Positions 6,000 through 7,982 of a stretch of DNA of 7,982 nucleotides are shown here, in pieces (position 1 is the first letter of the stretch; each line of letters starts with the position of its first letter). The DNA comes from Bacillota bacterium. GTDB taxonomy: Bacteria; Bacillota; Clostridia; Acetivibrionales; DTU013. Below the pieces are notes generated by a model. That model did no database searches. It worked only from the letters and a program-made list of their open reading frames with translations, and was not told where the DNA came from. Location: NCBI GenBank assembly GCA_023415815.1, contig JAEZJL010000083.1, forward strand, positions 1 through 7,982, in the 5' to 3' direction. A program made the translations under genes and the position numbers.

Positions 6000-7037
6000 A
6001 TGGAAAATAAAATAAAGGTTTTGATCGTCGACGATTCGGCGCTGGTAAGAAAAATACTCACGCAGGAGCTTTCCGCAGATGCTTCCATCGAGATCGTGGG
6101 AGCCGCTCCCGACCCTATCATTGCGAGGGACCGGATCGTACGGCTGAGCCCCGACGTGCTGGTGCTTGATGTTGAAATGCCCCGAATGGACGGGCTTACC
6201 TTCCTGGAAAAGCTCATGAAGCATCGCCCCATGCCTGTGATCATCCTGAGCTCCCTTGCCAAAAACGGCGGGGACGTAGCCATAAGAGCCCTGGAACTGG
6301 GAGCCGCGGAGGTGCTGGCAAAGCCCGGAGGCTCCTATTCGGTAAAGGATATGAGCCTGCAGCTGGCCGACAGGATAAAAGCCGTGGCAGGCATGAAGCA
6401 TTTCCGGCCGGACGGAGAACCGCCGAAGGGCGCGGCTGCTCATATTTCGGGGGCGGCCCTGCTGAAGACCACAAACAAGGTGATCGCCATCGGCGCATCC
6501 ACCGGCGGGACCGAGGCCATCAGAAATATCCTTGTCCGGCTCCCGGCCAGCATGCCGCCGATCCTTATCGTCCAGCACATGCCGGAATTTTTTACCCGTT
6601 CGTTTGCCGAGAGGCTGGACAGCCTGTGTGCGCTGTACGTCAAGGAGGCTGAGGACAGGGAGCTTCTTGCGCCCGGGAAAGTGCTGATAGCACCGGGCAA
6701 CAGGCATATGGTGCTGAAAAGAAGCGGAGCGGCATATTATGTTGAAATAAAGGACGGCCCTCTCGTATATCACCAGAGGCCTTCGGTCGAGGTCATGTTC
6801 AATTCCGTGGCAAGGTATGCCGGTCCGAATGCCGTCGGAGCACTGCTGACGGGTATGGGAAAGGACGGGGCCGGGGGCCTGCTTGAAATGCGGAAGGCCG
6901 GGGCGGATACCATCGCCCAGGACGAGCAGAGCTCCATCGTTTACGGAATGCCGAAGGAGGCGGCCAATATCGGCGCAGCCGCCAGGATCCTGCCGCTGGA
7001 CGCCATACCCGGGGCGCTGTGCGAGGCGGTGAAGTGA
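6000..7037 (+). CDS. cheB: CheB, receptor methylesterase/glutamine deamidase with receiver domain
   Basis: CheB removes methyl groups from receptor glutamates, and may deamidate receptor glutamines, when phosphorylated by CheA, giving negative feedback. The 345-residue protein has the standard two-domain form. The receiver (1-125) has the acidic pair Asp11-Asp12, phospho-acceptor Asp57 (LDVEMPRMDG), Ser84 and Lys108 (AKPGGSYSV). A linker of about 30 residues follows. The methylesterase domain (about 158-345) has the catalytic triad Ser167 in GASTGG, His193 in VQHMP and Asp289 in TGMGKDGA, plus the APGNRHM motif. All residues needed for both activities are present and the length is normal. The ATG is supported by GAGG at 5991-5994, 5 bases upstream. 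It is the last clear chemotaxis gene; a hairpin lies about 30 bases after its stop. Confidence 0.97.
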   Translation: MENKIKVLIVDDSALVRKILTQELSADASIEIVGAAPDPIIARDRIVRLSPDVLVLDVEMPRMDGLTFLEKLMKHRPMPVIILSSLAKNGGDVAIRALELGAAEVLAKPGGSYSVKDMSLQLADRIKAVAGMKHFRPDGEPPKGAAAHISGAALLKTTNKVIAIGASTGGTEAIRNILVRLPASMPPILIVQHMPEFFTRSFAERLDSLCALYVKEAEDRELLAPGKVLIAPGNRHMVLKRSGAAYYVEIKDGPLVYHQRPSVEVMFNSVARYAGPNAVGALLTGMGKDGAGGLLEMRKAGADTIAQDEQSSIVYGMPKEAANIGAAARILPLDAIPGALCEAVK

Positions 7038-7066
7038 AAAAAATCCATGAAGCGATAAACCATCCG

Positions 7067-7096
7067 GCCGGCCAAAAAAATATAGAATTGGCCGGC
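7067..7096 (+). terminator. GC-rich hairpin after cheB, possible weak terminator
   Basis: GCCGGCCAA at 7067-7075 pairs perfectly with TTGGCCGGC at 7088-7096, giving a 9-base-pair stem with a 12-base A-rich loop. Only TTAATAAT follows, not a solid T run, so termination may be partial. It could also be a processing or mRNA-stabilising structure that separates expression of the chemotaxis genes from the HD gene. Confidence 0.5.
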
Positions 7097-7136
7097 TTAA
7101 TAATGTAGAATTATATACGGACAGAAAATTGCGGAT

Positions 7137-7144
7137 AAGGAGAG
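7137..7144 (+). promoter_or_regulatory. Ribosome binding site of the HD-domain gene
   Basis: AAGGAGAG is the closest match in the window to the classic Shine-Dalgarno sequence and lies 4 bases before the ATG at 7149. It supports that start. Confidence 0.8.
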
Positions 7145-7148
7145 AAGC

Positions 7149-7640
7149 ATGGTAGCACATATATTGAATAAAATGACGGCCTATTTCGGCCGCGACGTGC
7201 GGAGGATAAACCACGCTCTCAAGGTTTACGGCTTTGCGCTCGCCATAATGGCGGATGAGAACCTGAGCGGCAGGGATGTGCTTGCAGTAGAGCTTTCGGC
7301 TGTGCTGCACGACATAGGAATACACGAAGCCGAGCGGAAGTACCAATCTTCCGCAGGTAAATACCAGGAGCTTGAAGGCCCTCCCATTGCGAGAGCCCTG
7401 CTTGAGGAAGCGGATGTGGACAGCGGCGTCATCGACAGGGTCTGCTTTATTATCGGGAATCATCACAGCTACGGCAAAATAGACGGCAATGATTTTCAAA
7501 TCCTTGTTGAAGCCGACTTTCTCGTCAATATTTTCGAAGACGGGATGGACGCAGGCCAGATAGGGAGCATCAGGGACAAATATTTCAGGACGGCCGGCGG
7601 ACTGGAGATTATTAACAGTATGTACGGGGGGATGGAATAA
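7149..7640 (+). CDS. Stand-alone HD-domain protein, putative metal-dependent phosphohydrolase
   Basis: The 163-residue product is essentially one HD domain. Predicted metal ligands are His22 (RINHALKVY), the His54-Asp55 pair (LHDIG), the histidines of GNHHS (105-106) and Asp123 (VEADFLVN). HD proteins of this type hydrolyse phosphate esters, often of nucleotides, but the substrate cannot be told from sequence. The extended GYP motif of cyclic-di-GMP phosphodiesterases (HD-GYP) is not seen, and no HDOD or RelA/SpoT features are present. There is no signal peptide or membrane segment, so it should be cytoplasmic. It sits 111 bases after cheB, beyond a hairpin, and one base before the cupin gene. 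It may be expressed by read-through from the chemotaxis operon or from its own promoter. A role in chemotaxis is not supported by the sequence. Confidence 0.88.
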   Translation: MVAHILNKMTAYFGRDVRRINHALKVYGFALAIMADENLSGRDVLAVELSAVLHDIGIHEAERKYQSSAGKYQELEGPPIARALLEEADVDSGVIDRVCFIIGNHHSYGKIDGNDFQILVEADFLVNIFEDGMDAGQIGSIRDKYFRTAGGLEIINSMYGGME

Positions 7641-7641
7641 A

Positions 7642-7982
7642 GTGGACGCGGAATATTTCATTTCGGCCCTTGGGCTTGAGAAGCACCCGGAAGGCGGCTA
7701 TTACAGGGAGATATACAAAAGCGGCGGCCTGATCACGGACAGCGGCCTGACAAACCGCTTTGAAGGGAAAAGACATCTTGCGACCAGCATATATTTCCTC
7801 CTTAAGTCAGGGGAGGTTTCCAGGCTTCACCGCTTGAAGTCGGACGAGCTCTGGTATTATCACGCCGGGGCTTCCATGACCATATATGAAATCGGACTGG
7901 ACGGCGAGATGAGGACGCACAGGCTGGGCCTGGACACAGAGGCCGGCGAGCTGCCGCAGGTTGTGATTCCGGGCGGCTGCAT
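7642..7982 (+). CDS. Cupin-fold protein of the DUF985/YML079W type, N-terminal part (3' end outside window)
   Basis: A GTG start one base after the HD-gene stop opens a frame that stays open for 113 codons to the window edge. The protein begins DAEYFISALGLEKHPEGGYYRE, then has a SIYFLLKSGEVSRLHRLKSDELWYYHAG core (residues 49-76), where His63, Glu69 and nearby residues form the first cupin motif. This arrangement, from the HPEGGYYRE start to the SDE-W-YHAG strand, is that of the DUF985 (cupin_5) family related to yeast YML079W. Biochemical function is uncertain for most members; some may bind small ligands or act as sugar epimerase-like proteins. The purine run at 7625-7634 at the end of the HD gene can serve as ribosome binding site, so translational coupling with the HD gene is likely. 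Confidence 0.88.
   Translation, partial: MDAEYFISALGLEKHPEGGYYREIYKSGGLITDSGLTNRFEGKRHLATSIYFLLKSGEVSRLHRLKSDELWYYHAGASMTIYEIGLDGEMRTHRLGLDTEAGELPQVVIPGGC

Noticed and set aside
5910..7661. 583-codon open frame on the minus strand spanning cheB, the spacer and the HD gene
   Set aside because: It runs antisense across the end of cheA, all of cheB and the HD gene and shows no recognisable motif. Those + strand proteins carry intact catalytic motifs.
1..7982. CRISPR arrays, transposons, tRNA or rRNA genes, toxin-antitoxin or defence systems
   Set aside because: No regularly spaced repeats, transposase motifs, terminal repeats or RNA gene signatures were seen. Nearly all of the window is accounted for by recognised genes.

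Overview
The window holds one compact, co-directional chemotaxis gene cluster, all on the + strand, with the end of a thymidine kinase gene on its left and two small accessory genes on its right. The coding DNA is moderately GC-rich and uses many AGG and ATA codons. Ribosome binding sites are strong and purine-rich, TTG and GTG starts occur, and sigma-28 (SigD/FliA)-type promoter sequences are present. Together these suggest a motile Gram-positive anaerobe of the Clostridia type. That assignment is inference: no rRNA or lineage-defining gene is in the window, and the receptor and CheB also resemble deltaproteobacterial forms.

Layout: (1) 1-189, the 3' end of tdk. (2) 190-399, an AT-rich intergenic stretch with a near-consensus sigma-28 promoter (TAAA, 15 bases, GTCGATAT). 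(3) 400-759 cheY, 839-1309 cheW, 1321-2931 a transmembrane methyl-accepting chemotaxis receptor, 2956-3765 cheR, 3801-5984 cheA and 6000-7037 cheB. Gaps between these genes are only 11 to 79 bases, so they are probably one operon. A second, weaker sigma-28-like site lies between cheY and cheW. (4) A GC-rich hairpin at 7067-7096. (5) 7149-7640, a stand-alone HD-domain protein, followed after one base by (6) a DUF985/YML079W-type cupin gene from 7642 that runs off the right edge.

How it works together: the receptor binds a ligand outside the cell through a four-helix bundle. With CheW it forms the array that controls CheA autophosphorylation on His44. CheA phosphorylates CheY (Asp53), which should act on the flagellar motor, and CheB (Asp57). 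CheR methylates and CheB demethylates the receptor glutamates. The set is a full excitation and adaptation circuit with its own receptor, but no CheC, CheX, CheZ, CheD or CheV is encoded here. The most distinctive points are a receptor with an almost absent HAMP domain, a CheR with a shortened beta-subdomain loop that fits the lack of a CheR-tethering pentapeptide on the receptor, and the sigma-28 control signals. I found no CRISPR array, mobile element, tRNA, rRNA or unknown multi-gene system. The window reads as a well-formed chemotaxis operon rather than a new type of system.
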